Assembly: GCA_958296125.1 (NCBI GenBank)
Contig: OY282444.1
Span: 4,697,266-4,761,265, forward strand
Length of the DNA stretch: 64,000 nucleotides
Origin: an uncultured Poribacteria bacterium
GTDB taxonomy: Bacteria > Poribacteria > WGA-4E > PCPOR2b
Direction: 5' to 3'
Positions within the stretch are counted from its first letter, which is position 1. Each line of letters opens with the position of its first letter. Both the position numbers and the translations under genes were made by a program. Shown here one piece after another: positions 36,282-44,936 of the stretch. The notes below the pieces were generated by a model. The model saw only the letters and a program-made list of their open reading frames with translations. It was not told the DNA's origin and made no database searches.

Positions 36282-37415
36282 ATGGAAACCGCACAAAAGC
36301 AATCTACTATCGACACACAAACAATCAATATTATTGACTGTGACTTACACCATTCGACGAAGAAGCAGGAAGATCTGTTCCCTTACTTGCCTCGGCATTA
36401 TGTGGAGCACATCAAAGACTTTGGAACGATGATGCCCGGGGTTGGATATACAAACATGCCACGTGGGGGAGTCCGTGCTGAACTGTGGGAGGGGCAAGAC
36501 GAACATCCCAGCGGCAACATTGACCTCGCGCGAGAGAAGCACTTGGATGTCTATGGGATTGACATCGCTGTTCTGTCAGGATCTACTGTGTATGGTGCAG
36601 CGGTCCATCCAAATTCCGATTATGGCGCGGCGATGTGTCGCGCTTTCAACGACTGGACACTTGAAACTTGGATTAAGGCGGATTCCCGCTTCAAGGCATC
36701 TATTGCCATCGCTCCGACGGATCCACAACAGGCAGCCGAAGAAATTCATCGACTTGGCAAACATCCATCAGTTTTTCAGGTGATTATGCCTGCCGGTGCG
36801 CGTATGCCCTTCGGCAATCGGTTCTATCATCCAATCTACGAAGCCGCTCAAGAACACGGCTTGCCGGTGTGCGTGCACTTCGGCGCGGAGGGTGCCGGTA
36901 TCGCCAATGCTCCAACTGCCGCCGGATACCCATCATACTATCTAGAGATGCGGATGGCACGCCCGCAGATTGCGATGGCGCACACAGTTAGTCTAATCTG
37001 TGAGGGAGTTTTTGAAAAGTTTCCAGATTTTAGGTTCCTCTTCATCGAGCACGACACCTTTTGGCTGCCGGGGTTGATGTGGCACATGGATGCCGACTGG
37101 AAATCAACGCGGGATTATACACCATGGGTCAAGCGACTGCCGAGTGAGTATATTCGCCAGCACATCCGCTTCGGTACTCAACCGATGGAACAACCGCCAA
37201 CCCGTGCAGACCGAAATAAGTTTCTCGAATGGCTACATGCCGATGAAATCCTCGTTTATGCAAGCGATTACCCCCACTGGGATTGGGATGATCCAACGAC
37301 CGTCCTGCCCGGAATTTCCCCAGAACTCAAACGACGTGTCTTCGCTGAGAACGCTTGTGAACTCTATGCACATCGCTTGCAGATGGTAGAAACGGTTGCG
37401 GAGCAGGCGGCGTAG
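36282..37415 (+). CDS. Amidohydrolase-2-family metal-dependent hydrolase/decarboxylase
   Basis: A 377-residue TIM-barrel protein of the family containing ACMSD and resorcylate decarboxylases. The N-terminal metal motif reads IIDCDLHHS (usually DxHxH). Later come LPVCVHFGAEGAG near residue 205, FRFLFIEHDTFWLPGLMWHMD near residue 250 and ILVYASDYPHWDWDDP near residue 324. The substrate could be an aromatic acid or amidohydrolase-type compound. The Rieske protein encoded 502 bp downstream on the same strand hints at aromatic degradation, but the gap makes this weak. Confidence 0.87.
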   Translation: METAQKQSTIDTQTINIIDCDLHHSTKKQEDLFPYLPRHYVEHIKDFGTMMPGVGYTNMPRGGVRAELWEGQDEHPSGNIDLAREKHLDVYGIDIAVLSGSTVYGAAVHPNSDYGAAMCRAFNDWTLETWIKADSRFKASIAIAPTDPQQAAEEIHRLGKHPSVFQVIMPAGARMPFGNRFYHPIYEAAQEHGLPVCVHFGAEGAGIANAPTAAGYPSYYLEMRMARPQIAMAHTVSLICEGVFEKFPDFRFLFIEHDTFWLPGLMWHMDADWKSTRDYTPWVKRLPSEYIRQHIRFGTQPMEQPPTRADRNKFLEWLHADEILVYASDYPHWDWDDPTTVLPGISPELKRRVFAENACELYAHRLQMVETVAEQAA

Positions 37416-37730
37416 TATGTGATAAGCGAAGACGTTTTGTTGATGCCGAGCTTAACGAAACAGTTATTTTGCGTACTTGGCGGCTTGTGCTAGTGCTTTT
37501 AAGGACAGAATAACGGTAAAACGACTTTCTAATGTGATATAATAACCCAAGTTGCTAGATACGGAGATCTCCGTTCCCTACGAATTCGGTTGTTTCTATG
37601 TCCCGGTGGGGACTATGGTAGCCCCTGCTAGCGTTTGCCGAATTGGGAACATCAAAATGTCAACACGCCCTAGGTATTCCAGGCAGTCAAATTGCTTATT
37701 TCGACCCGATAGTTGGTAGGGTGGGTTTTC

Positions 37731-37762
37731 TAGCCTACTCCAACCTTCCCCATAATTTGTAG
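37731..37762. repeat. 32-bp direct repeat, copy 1
   Basis: It matches 30 of 32 bases with 37805-37836. The core CTCCAACCTT is followed by ATAATTTGTAG in both copies. Confidence 0.6.
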
Positions 37763-37804
37763 ACCGCAAGGGTTGGCGTATCTGCCTTTTCAAAAAGCGT
37801 TTTT

Positions 37805-37836
37805 TAGCCCACTCCAACCTTCTCCATAATTTGTAG
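37805..37836. repeat. 32-bp direct repeat, copy 2
   Basis: The second copy of the repeat at 37731, 74 bp further on. A perfect hairpin follows: TCGGGCT and AGCCCGA (37838-37855) around a four-base loop. Confidence 0.6.
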
Positions 37837-37917
37837 GTCGGGCTTCCTAGCCCGATCCCAAAGCCCCAGCGAAGCGATGGGTGGGAACTTGCGTTATAAT
37901 AAAGGGATAGATTCACA

Positions 37918-38274
37918 ATGCAGCGTCATATCGTTGGAAAAGTGGACGAGTTGCCTCCCGGGGAACGGAAAATTATACAGGTAGGAGGGAAGGGCGGAAT
38001 CGGTGTGTTTAACGTTGACGGAACGTTTTATGCACTAAGGAACATGTGTCCGCACAAAGGCGGGCCTCTCTGCCAAGGGCGACTCCGACCGCACGTAATT
38101 TCTGACGAAACCTATCATGTCGATTTTGAACGTGAAGGCGAGATTATCAAGTGTTCATGGCACCAATGGGAATTTGACATCAAAACCGGAGCCGCACTTT
38201 ATGATTCGCGGCTGCGCGTCAAAACTTACCCCGTTACTATAGATGGGGATGAAATTATCTTACATCTCGATTAG
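37918..38274 (+). CDS. Rieske [2Fe-2S] protein
   Basis: A 118-residue stand-alone Rieske ferredoxin-like protein. The two ligand boxes are MCPHKGGPLCQG near residue 43 and CSWHQWEFD near residue 79. The gap between them is longer than in classical Rieske ferredoxins, as in some oxygenase-linked members. It would pass electrons to an oxygenase or act as a redox subunit; no oxygenase alpha subunit is nearby. No convincing ribosome site precedes the ATG. The MsrB gene begins 56 bp downstream. Confidence 0.9.
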   Translation: MQRHIVGKVDELPPGERKIIQVGGKGGIGVFNVDGTFYALRNMCPHKGGPLCQGRLRPHVISDETYHVDFEREGEIIKCSWHQWEFDIKTGAALYDSRLRVKTYPVTIDGDEIILHLD

Positions 38275-38330
38275 CCTTGGAGGTGCTCCATTTGCTCCGA
38301 CCAAGGTAGTTATAACAGAAAGGAGTAAGC

Positions 38331-38735
38331 ATGTCTGAGAAAGTCAAAAAAACAGATGCAGAATGGCAACAACAATTGACCCCGGAGCAATATTATGTAA
38401 CTCGGCAAAAAGGCACGGAACGCCCCTTCACAGGCACATACAACAACGCTAAAGGGGAGGGGGTATACCGATGTGTCTGTTGTAGGGTTGACCTATTCAG
38501 TTCAGAAACCAAGTTTGATTCTGGCACCGGTTGGCCCAGTTTTTGGGCACCGATTGCAGAGGAAAGCATTGAAACCGAGACCGATACCAGCTACGGTATG
38601 GTCAGAACGGAGGCTACGTGCGACAGATGTGATGCACACCTTGGCCATATTTTTAACGATGGCCCTCCGCCGACAGGACTTCGCTATTGCATGAATTCTG
38701 CCGCCCTCGACTTCGTTGAGAAAGAGGAGGAATAA
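38331..38735 (+). CDS. msrB: Peptide methionine-R-sulfoxide reductase
   Basis: A 134-residue MsrB. Zinc-binding CxxC pairs are visible as CVCCRVDLF and CDRCDAHLG. The substrate region is [11 protein letters not shown] and the catalytic cysteine is in [13 protein letters not shown] near the C-terminus. It repairs the R-epimer of methionine sulfoxide in the cytoplasm, usually using thioredoxin. AAAGGAG precedes the ATG. Confidence 0.96.
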   Translation: MSEKVKKTDAEWQQQLTPEQYYVTRQKGTERPFTGTYNNAKGEGVYRCVCCRVDLFSSETKFDSGTGWPSFWAPIAEESIETETDTSYGMVRTEATCDRCDAHLGHIFNDGPPPTGLRYCMNSAALDFVEKEEE

Positions 38736-38741
38736 GGGGAT

Positions 38742-38791
38742 GGGGACACTTGGAGAGAGCAAATCTCCTCGCTCCCTTGTCTTTGTGTCCC
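38742..38791 (+). terminator. Possible hairpin terminator after msrB
   Basis: GGGACAC and GTGTCCC form an outer stem with a nested GGAGA/TCTCC hairpin inside, starting six bases after the msrB stop. The T-run behind it is poor, so this is tentative. Confidence 0.3.
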
Positions 38792-38890
38792 TAGTTTTGT
38801 AAACTTAGCTAAGCCGTTTCTCGTTTGGATCGGTTGTAAATGCTACAGTTTTATCACTCCCTTGAGAAGCGATGTAAGGAGATATCAAGA

Positions 38891-40033
38891 ATGAAGCGAG
38901 TAGATGTTTTATACACAGTTGTTTTATTACTACTCATGACGATTTCAATTGCCCCCCCTGTATCGGCAGGACCAGGGACAACTGCTGCTAAAATCCTCGA
39001 TCTCGGTGGTGGCACGCGGGCTGCCGCATTAGGCGATGCGTTCTCGGCGATGAATAACGATGTTACCGCTGCTTTATGGAATCCGAGTGGGCTGGGGATT
39101 ATGGACAATAAACAAGCCGCGATTTCGTATTTAGACCGTACCCAAATTTTCGGAGAGGCGGGCGAGGGGTTATACTATGCTTTCTTCGCCGGTGCTTTGC
39201 CACTCGGCGATCCGGGAACACTCGGCACCATGCTTCAGCTCGAAGGGCAAGGAACAATTGATGTGACAATCGATTCCCCGGAGCCAATACGGACAGAGAA
39301 TCTCGGAACAAACTGGGTGTGGACGGTCTCTTATGCGGATAAATTGGCGAAAGGACTGTTAGGAGGGATCAGCGGCAAAATTATCAGCCTGAAATTGGGC
39401 GAAGAAAGTGGACGAGCATACGCCATAGATCTGGGCTTGCAATACAACCTACCCTCAACACCTATTCCCATCCAGATCGGGGCGGCTGTGCAGAATTGGG
39501 GAACACGGATACATTTCATAGATGAAAACCAGAGTGACCCACTCCCTCGTATGTTCAGGTTTGGAACAGCGGTAACACTCTATAATCAAGGAAACCACCA
39601 GTTCAGGTTGATTGGTGATCTGACGGCATCTATCCATAAATTGAGAGAGGATGAGGATGAATTAGAGGCGGATTTACTTCGGCTAAATGAAGCCATAAAA
39701 GAGAAAAATGAACAGAGACTAGCGGAAGAACGGGAACTGGAGCCTGAATTCACACGCGAAGGGTTGCTTTCGGATCGAGGGGTCGGCGTAAGTGCCTTTG
39801 AATGGAGGCATTTGCAGAAGAGTGTTGGACTTGAATATTGGCTGGGAAGTTTCTTGGCGCTCCGTGTTGGCTACAAGGAGGAACCCGGTATCGACCTGCT
39901 TAATTTTACTGACCACTTGACCTACGGTTTGGGGGTTCGATTGCTCAACTATCAGCTTGACTTCGCACAACTTCCCGGCGGCGGTCCAGAGCAGCAGCGG
40001 TTAAATGTCTTTGCTCTCATCCTGCAATTCTAA
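38891..40033 (+). CDS. PorV/PorQ-like outer-membrane beta-barrel protein
   Basis: About 380 residues with a signal peptide at residues 1-26. It opens with the hallmark of the PorV/UPF0164 family: AAKILDLGGGTRAAALGDAF, then MNNDVTAALWNPSGLG. The rest is amphipathic strands with a short charged coiled-coil-like insertion near residue 255 (EDELEADLLRLNEA region). The family forms FadL-like outer-membrane barrels, some linked to type IX secretion. I chose the ATG at 38891 because AAGGAG lies before it. The DUF5683 gene follows after 67 bp. Confidence 0.82.
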   Translation: MKRVDVLYTVVLLLLMTISIAPPVSAGPGTTAAKILDLGGGTRAAALGDAFSAMNNDVTAALWNPSGLGIMDNKQAAISYLDRTQIFGEAGEGLYYAFFAGALPLGDPGTLGTMLQLEGQGTIDVTIDSPEPIRTENLGTNWVWTVSYADKLAKGLLGGISGKIISLKLGEESGRAYAIDLGLQYNLPSTPIPIQIGAAVQNWGTRIHFIDENQSDPLPRMFRFGTAVTLYNQGNHQFRLIGDLTASIHKLREDEDELEADLLRLNEAIKEKNEQRLAEERELEPEFTREGLLSDRGVGVSAFEWRHLQKSVGLEYWLGSFLALRVGYKEEPGIDLLNFTDHLTYGLGVRLLNYQLDFAQLPGGGPEQQRLNVFALILQF

Positions 40034-40100
40034 GCATTTCCGAAATTACCCCTTCAGGTCGGGGTTGATAAAACCTGTAACCACCTGCAAAGGAAAACGA

Positions 40101-40982
40101 ATGAAACATACACGTTGCTTTGAATCCCGATTTTATTGGGGCTGGATTCTGCTCGTGGCACTGCTCGGTATTGGGATTTTTGCACAGCTGGGGAGTGCGT
40201 CGACGGGGTCTGACATCAAGCAAAACTCCAAAATTTTACCTCTATCGGAAAAATCATCTGAGAATTTTCAGGATACATCTTTTCGGCTCATCTCTGCGCT
40301 GGGGATGCAGACACTGCCGACCGAGCAAAGCGAAATATCGGCTGTTGAGGGACTCCAAGAACCACTGAATCTGGATCCGACGAAATCTCCAACAAAGGCG
40401 TTTCTGTACTCGGCACTTGTTCCTGGATCGGGTCAACTCTACATCGGTGCGAAGCGTGGCTATCTTCAGATTGCAGCGGAGGTGGGGTTTCTTGCCGCCT
40501 ATTTCATCACACGCAGTAACGCGCAAAGCATCCGGGAGGACTACCGCGAACAGGTAAGACAGCACGTTATTTTTGAAGGGCCTACAAAGTTCGATGGTTG
40601 GGACCCTATCGAAGACTTTGAACACGCAACGCTGTTTGATAATTGGCACAATGTTTATACGGATAACAATGGTGAACCGCTTGAAAGGGTTGGCAAATGG
40701 TATTGGGAAGATCGAAAGGCGTTCAAAGATGAAGAACGGATGCTCCACGATTCGCCACAACGTGAAGTTGCCAAGCAGCTACGGCTGGATGCCAACGACA
40801 AATTCCAGTTGGCAAAGACTTTTCTGGGAATCACAATTCTGAATCACGTTGTCAGTGCAATTGATGCCCGCATCGCTGCGAAAAGCTACAATAAAAAACA
40901 CAGCCCCTTTGAATTAGGACTGGAAACGACCCTTTCTCCCCATAACATTCAGAGCTGGGTGGTATTGCAGAAACGGTTTTGA
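40101..40982 (+). CDS. DUF5683-domain membrane protein
   Basis: About 293 residues. An N-terminal signal or anchor helix (about 12-32) is followed by a DUF5683-type core, KAFLYSALVPGSGQLYIGAKRG then YLQIAAEVGFLAAYFI, near residue 100. A soluble charged region and a final hydrophobic segment follow, LAKTFLGITILNHVVSAIDA. The family is common in Bacteroidota-related phyla and its role is unknown. AAAGGA precedes the ATG at 40101. Its position after the PorV-like gene suggests a shared envelope function. Confidence 0.72.
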   Translation: MKHTRCFESRFYWGWILLVALLGIGIFAQLGSASTGSDIKQNSKILPLSEKSSENFQDTSFRLISALGMQTLPTEQSEISAVEGLQEPLNLDPTKSPTKAFLYSALVPGSGQLYIGAKRGYLQIAAEVGFLAAYFITRSNAQSIREDYREQVRQHVIFEGPTKFDGWDPIEDFEHATLFDNWHNVYTDNNGEPLERVGKWYWEDRKAFKDEERMLHDSPQREVAKQLRLDANDKFQLAKTFLGITILNHVVSAIDARIAAKSYNKKHSPFELGLETTLSPHNIQSWVVLQKRF

Positions 40983-41015
40983 GTTGTCCGCTTTCACTCA
41001 CTCACCTGCCGCAGC

Positions 41016-42518
41016 CTATTGGGATGCTGCCGCTAGCCGTAGTCCCCTCGGAATAATCAGGCGTTCTAGACCGTCAAAGCAGACCTGAACCAAAATCGCC
41101 AGTAACGCCGCCGGAACAGCACCCTGTAGAATAACCTCGGTATTGTCGAGAGCGAGGCCGCTGATAATCGGTTCGCCGAGTCCGCCCGCTCCGATGAGTG
41201 CAGCGAGCGTAGCGGTCCCAACGTTGATGATCACACTGGTCTTGATACCCGCAAGGATTGTCCGCGATGCCATCGGTAAATACACCTTCGTCAGTTGTGC
41301 AGCCGGTTCAAGGCCCAACGCAGCCGCAGATTCCCGCAACGGTGTCGGGATGTTCTGAAGCCCGGTAGCGGTGTTCCGAACAATCGGCAAGAGACTGTAG
41401 AGAAAAAGTGCGACAATCGCTGTCGTTGGACTTATACCGAGCATCGGCACCGGCACGAGTAGCGCGAGTAGTGCCAACGACGGCACGGTTTGCATAATCC
41501 CTGGTATCCCAATGATGATTTGGCTGAGGATTCCGGGCCGGCTCGCGCGTATGCCGAGCGGGATGCTGACCACAATAGCAATTACCATCGAAATGCCTAC
41601 GAGCATCAGATGTCGTGCCGTCCATCGTAGCAGTTTGGACATAAAGGATTGGGAAACGACTTCTACCGCTCTGTTTTCTACTTCGCTGAAGTAAAGTGAG
41701 GTGGCGGCTGTGAAGTTATTTGTGCGTTCGGCTTCGGCGTTCAATCGCGTCATCAACCCTTCATCAATGGTGCCATCCAACTTACGAATCGCGTCAATGG
41801 CTGCCTGATCGGTGTCCAATCGGTATAGGAACACAGCGTTATACTTCGGGAAAAAATGCAGATCATCTTCCAACACGGTTAGGTCATATTCAGCGAGTTT
41901 CGCATCGGTGGAGTAGGCATCCATCAGGTCAATCTCACCGGTGTTCAGCGCGACATAAGCTAGAGCGTGTTCCATCCCGCGGGGTTTAATCTGTAAGCCG
42001 TAACGGCGACTTAACGGTTCCCAACCATCCCTGCGTGCCAGAAACTCATGCGTCAACCCAGCTTTGATATTTGGGTGGTCCCGCAGATCGGAAATTTTGT
42101 GTATGTTCCGAGAATCGCTATCCCCCCGGCGCATGGCGAGCGCGTAGGTGTTGTTGAAGCCTAACTCACCTGCCATGCCGATACCATATTCGGCGAGCGC
42201 ACTCCGCATCTGTTCAGAAGTCATTGGGGTCGCCGATTTCACAATCGTCTCTTGAATGGTGCCGGTGTAGTCAGGATACAGGGCGATGTCGCCATTCTTC
42301 AGTGCCTCCCACACAATAATAGTGCCGCCCATCCCCTGCTTAAATTCCACATGATAGCCCGCATCTTCCAGCAATTTCTTTGCTATTTCACCCAAGACAT
42401 AAGACTCCGTGAATCGCTTGGAACCAACGCTGATTTTCTGAGCATCGGCGGAAGACAGGATGTAAATGAGCAGAAGTGCAGATAGTGTGTAAAACGTGAG
42501 GCGTGAAACGTGATTCAT
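41016..42518 (-). CDS. ABC transporter substrate-binding protein-permease fusion, candidate ergothioneine transporter EgtU
   Basis: A 500-residue fusion. A signal peptide or anchor (1-26) is followed by an OpuCC-type substrate-binding domain (about 27-275) with VGSKRFTESYVLGEIA, GGTIIVWEALKNGDIALYPDYTGTI and GEIDLMDAYSTDAKLAEYDL. A permease domain (about 290-495) contains IPGIMQTVPSLALLALLVP and the coupling loop ALGLEPAAQLTKVYLPMA. The fold is that of osmoprotectant transporters, but EgtU, an ergothioneine importer, shares it. Its probable ATPase at 44937 follows egtB and egtD directly. The domain order (binding domain first) is the reverse of the described pneumococcal EgtU. AAAGGAG precedes the ATG. 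Confidence 0.85.
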   Translation of the reverse strand: MNHVSRLTFYTLSALLLIYILSSADAQKISVGSKRFTESYVLGEIAKKLLEDAGYHVEFKQGMGGTIIVWEALKNGDIALYPDYTGTIQETIVKSATPMTSEQMRSALAEYGIGMAGELGFNNTYALAMRRGDSDSRNIHKISDLRDHPNIKAGLTHEFLARRDGWEPLSRRYGLQIKPRGMEHALAYVALNTGEIDLMDAYSTDAKLAEYDLTVLEDDLHFFPKYNAVFLYRLDTDQAAIDAIRKLDGTIDEGLMTRLNAEAERTNNFTAATSLYFSEVENRAVEVVSQSFMSKLLRWTARHLMLVGISMVIAIVVSIPLGIRASRPGILSQIIIGIPGIMQTVPSLALLALLVPVPMLGISPTTAIVALFLYSLLPIVRNTATGLQNIPTPLRESAAALGLEPAAQLTKVYLPMASRTILAGIKTSVIINVGTATLAALIGAGGLGEPIISGLALDNTEVILQGAVPAALLAILVQVCFDGLERLIIPRGLRLAAASQ

Positions 42519-42602
42519 AGCATGTCTCCTTTCCCTCTTGTGCTGATTTTCAACTTATGCTATAATTTCTGAGAGTATTCAAGTAAAAATAGATAAAACC
42601 AT

Positions 42603-42839
42603 TTGCTGATGATAGGAATATCTCCAATCGCTAACGACGAAATACTTGTGAATCGTCTATCAAGCAAAGCGGTGTATCTATGCAGTGATAATGATACCGC
42701 AGGAAAGCGAGCCGAAGAGAAACTCGCAAAGGCAATCGGACGAAAAGGCGGCGAGATTTATTTCATACCAGAGCCGACTGCAAAAGACCCCGCCGAAGCA
42801 GCAAGACAAGCACAGGACGTGAACAATGAAAGAAATTAA
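42603..42839 (+). pseudogene. Toprim-domain fragment (primase-like)
   Basis: A 78-codon frame holding only the second half of a Toprim domain. AVYLCSDNDTAGKRAEEKL carries the DxD metal motif and KDPAEAARQA the following Lys-Asp element. This is as in DnaG-type or phage primases and Toprim nucleases. The upstream part of the domain is missing, and neither TTG nor ATG at the beginning has a ribosome site, so it is probably a truncated gene. It overlaps the start of the TPR gene by 14 bp. Confidence 0.55.
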
Positions 42840-44763
42840 GTTTGACAAATGTAAACTGTGGATATCAGAAACCGAACCGAAGCATCCAGATGTCCGAACG
42901 GACATCAAAGATGAAAATGATGCCCGTTCCTATTATAATCGTGGAGCGGCTTACCATAAAAATGGGGATTATGATAACGCTGCCTCCGATTACACCCAAG
43001 CGATAGAACTGAGCCTTGATGGTGCTTATTACGCTTACCTTGGACGTGCGGATGCTTGCCGTGACAAAGGGGATTATGCCAATGCCATTACAGATTATAC
43101 CCAAGCGATACGCCTGAAGCCCGATGATGCTTATGCCTATTTCAGTCGTGGATTGTCTTACTTTATCAAAGGGGATTATAACAATGCTATCTCTGACTAC
43201 ACCCAAGCGATTAAACTGAACCCCGACTATGCCACCGCCTTTGTTCGCGGGTGGGCTTATTATGCCAAAGGGGATTATGATAATGCCATCGTAGATTATA
43301 CACGAGTGATACGCCTGAAGCCCGATTTTGCGGATGCCTATTTCAGTCGTGGGCGTACTTATGATGACAAAGGAGATTATGCCAATGCCATTTCTGACTT
43401 TACCCAAGCGATAGAACTGAACCCCGATTATACAGAAGCCTATTTCTGGCTTGCCAGCGCCTATTTCAATCGTGGATATGCTTACTATGCCAAAGAAGAT
43501 TACGACAATGCCATTTCTGACTTTACCCAAGCGATAGAACTGAACCCCGATTATACAGAAGCCTATTTCTGGCTTGCCAGCGCCTATCGTCGCCGCGGTA
43601 GGGCTTACCGTGCCAAAGGGGATTATGACAATGCTATCTCTGACTACACCCAAGTGATAGAACTAAAACCCGATGATGCCGCTTATTTTTGGCGCGGAGC
43701 GGCTTACTATGCCATTGCAGATTACGATAATGCCATTGCAGATTACGACAAGGCCATTGCAGATTATACCCAAGTGATAGAACTGAACCCTGATTATACA
43801 AGAGCTTGTTTCTGGCTTGCCAGAGCCTATCGTCGCCGCGGTAGGGCTTACTATGCCAAAGGGGATTATGACAATGCTATCTCTGACTACACCCAAGTGA
43901 TAGAACTAAATCCCAATGGTGCTTATGCCTATTTCGATCGTGGATACGCTTACTATGCCAAAGAAGATTACGACAATGCCATTGCAGATTATACCAAAGC
44001 GATAGAACTGAACCCCAATTATACAAAAACCTATCTCTGGCTTGCCAGAGCCTATCGTCGCCGCGGAGAGGCTAACTATAAAAAAGGGGATTACGACAAC
44101 ACTATCGCAGAAGTCTATTCTCAGCTTGCCGATGCCTATTATCGGCGCGGGGAAGTTTACTATGCCAAAGAGGATTACGACAAGGCCATTGCAAATTATA
44201 CCCAAGTGATAAAACTGAAGCCTGATTTTGCTGATGCCTACTCTCAGCTTGCTGATGCCTATTACAATCGCGGAGTGGAGGCTTGCTATAACTGCTATGA
44301 CATAGAGGATTATGACAATGCCATCACAGATTACACCCAAGCGATAAAACTGAAGCCTGATTTTGCTGATGCCTACTCTCAGCTTGCTGATGCCTATTAC
44401 AATCGCGGAGTGGAGGCTTGCTATAACTGCTATGACATAGAGGATTATGACAATGCCATCGCAGATTACACCCAAGCGATAAAACTAAACCCCGATTTTG
44501 CTGATGCCTGCTCTCAGCTTGCTGATGCCTATTACAATCGCGGGGAGATTTACTATTATAAAGGGGATTATGATAATGCCATTGCAGATTACATCCACGC
44601 AATAGAATTGAACCCTGATTTTGCCGATGCCTACTACAATCGCGGAGAGGCTTACTATGACATAGAGAATTATGACGAGGCCTATGACAATGCCATCGCA
44701 GATTACCTAAATGATAAAACTAAACCCCTGATCTTGCGGATGCCTATTACAATCGTGGACTAA
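42826..44763 (+). CDS. Tetratricopeptide-repeat protein
   Basis: A 645-residue protein made almost entirely of TPR-type repeats, roughly 16-17 units. Each has the pattern YYNRGxAYxxKGDYDNAIxDYTQAIxLxPD, with lengths from about 33 to 45 residues. No signal peptide or membrane segment is visible, so it is probably a cytoplasmic scaffold. Units are very alike in DNA, including an almost exact 135-bp tandem duplication. The C-terminus is disturbed: a two-base loss and a one-base gain near 44706-44729 shift the frame, and another TPR unit continues in the new frame to 44897. It sits in opposite orientation between two genes of one transporter. Confidence 0.85.
   Translation: MKEIKFDKCKLWISETEPKHPDVRTDIKDENDARSYYNRGAAYHKNGDYDNAASDYTQAIELSLDGAYYAYLGRADACRDKGDYANAITDYTQAIRLKPDDAYAYFSRGLSYFIKGDYNNAISDYTQAIKLNPDYATAFVRGWAYYAKGDYDNAIVDYTRVIRLKPDFADAYFSRGRTYDDKGDYANAISDFTQAIELNPDYTEAYFWLASAYFNRGYAYYAKEDYDNAISDFTQAIELNPDYTEAYFWLASAYRRRGRAYRAKGDYDNAISDYTQVIELKPDDAAYFWRGAAYYAIADYDNAIADYDKAIADYTQVIELNPDYTRACFWLARAYRRRGRAYYAKGDYDNAISDYTQVIELNPNGAYAYFDRGYAYYAKEDYDNAIADYTKAIELNPNYTKTYLWLARAYRRRGEANYKKGDYDNTIAEVYSQLADAYYRRGEVYYAKEDYDKAIANYTQVIKLKPDFADAYSQLADAYYNRGVEACYNCYDIEDYDNAITDYTQAIKLKPDFADAYSQLADAYYNRGVEACYNCYDIEDYDNAIADYTQAIKLNPDFADACSQLADAYYNRGEIYYYKGDYDNAIADYIHAIELNPDFADAYYNRGEAYYDIENYDEAYDNAIADYLNDKTKPLILRMPITIVD
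44211..44480 (+). repeat. Tandem duplication of a 135-bp TPR unit
   Basis: Two adjacent 135-bp blocks (44211-44345 and 44346-44480) are nearly identical, each encoding 45 residues including EACYNCYDIEDYDNAI. They point to recent repeat expansion by slippage or unequal recombination. Confidence 0.75.
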
Positions 44764-44897
44764 CCTACTTTGCCAAAGCCAATTATGACTGTGCTATTGC
44801 TGATTTAACCCATGCGATACGACTGGCACCCATTAATACCAAAGCTCATAATTTGCGTAGGCAGGTTTATAAACGAAAAGATGATTCTAAAAGATGA
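44764..44897 (+). pseudogene. Frameshifted terminal TPR unit
   Basis: In the frame shifted relative to the TPR gene, sequence from about 44727 to the TGA at 44895 reads as another complete TPR: LADAYYNRGLTYFAKANYDC then AIADLTHAIRLAP. It is the displaced C-terminal end of the gene. A further scrap (HAIADSDKA) follows after 44897. Confidence 0.7.
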
Positions 44898-44936
44898 TTC
44901 TAAACACGCCATTGCAGACAGTGACAAAGCTACTGC

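Larger units (their letters stand above)
37416..37917. other. Repeat-rich gene-free stretch
   Basis: This 502-bp gap holds TAACCCAAGTTGCT (37543-37556, also at 8113-8126), two 32-bp direct repeats and a hairpin. An open frame on the minus strand through the repeats (37916-37596) is translated repeat sequence rather than a gene. No other feature was found. Confidence 0.4.

Noticed and set aside
37596-37916. Minus-strand frame of 106 codons before the Rieske gene
   Set aside because: It runs through two direct repeats and a hairpin and reads as translated repeat sequence.
42865-44602. Several minus-strand frames with GVVRDSIVIIPFG-type repeats
   Set aside because: They are antisense shadows of the TPR gene and inherit its periodicity.
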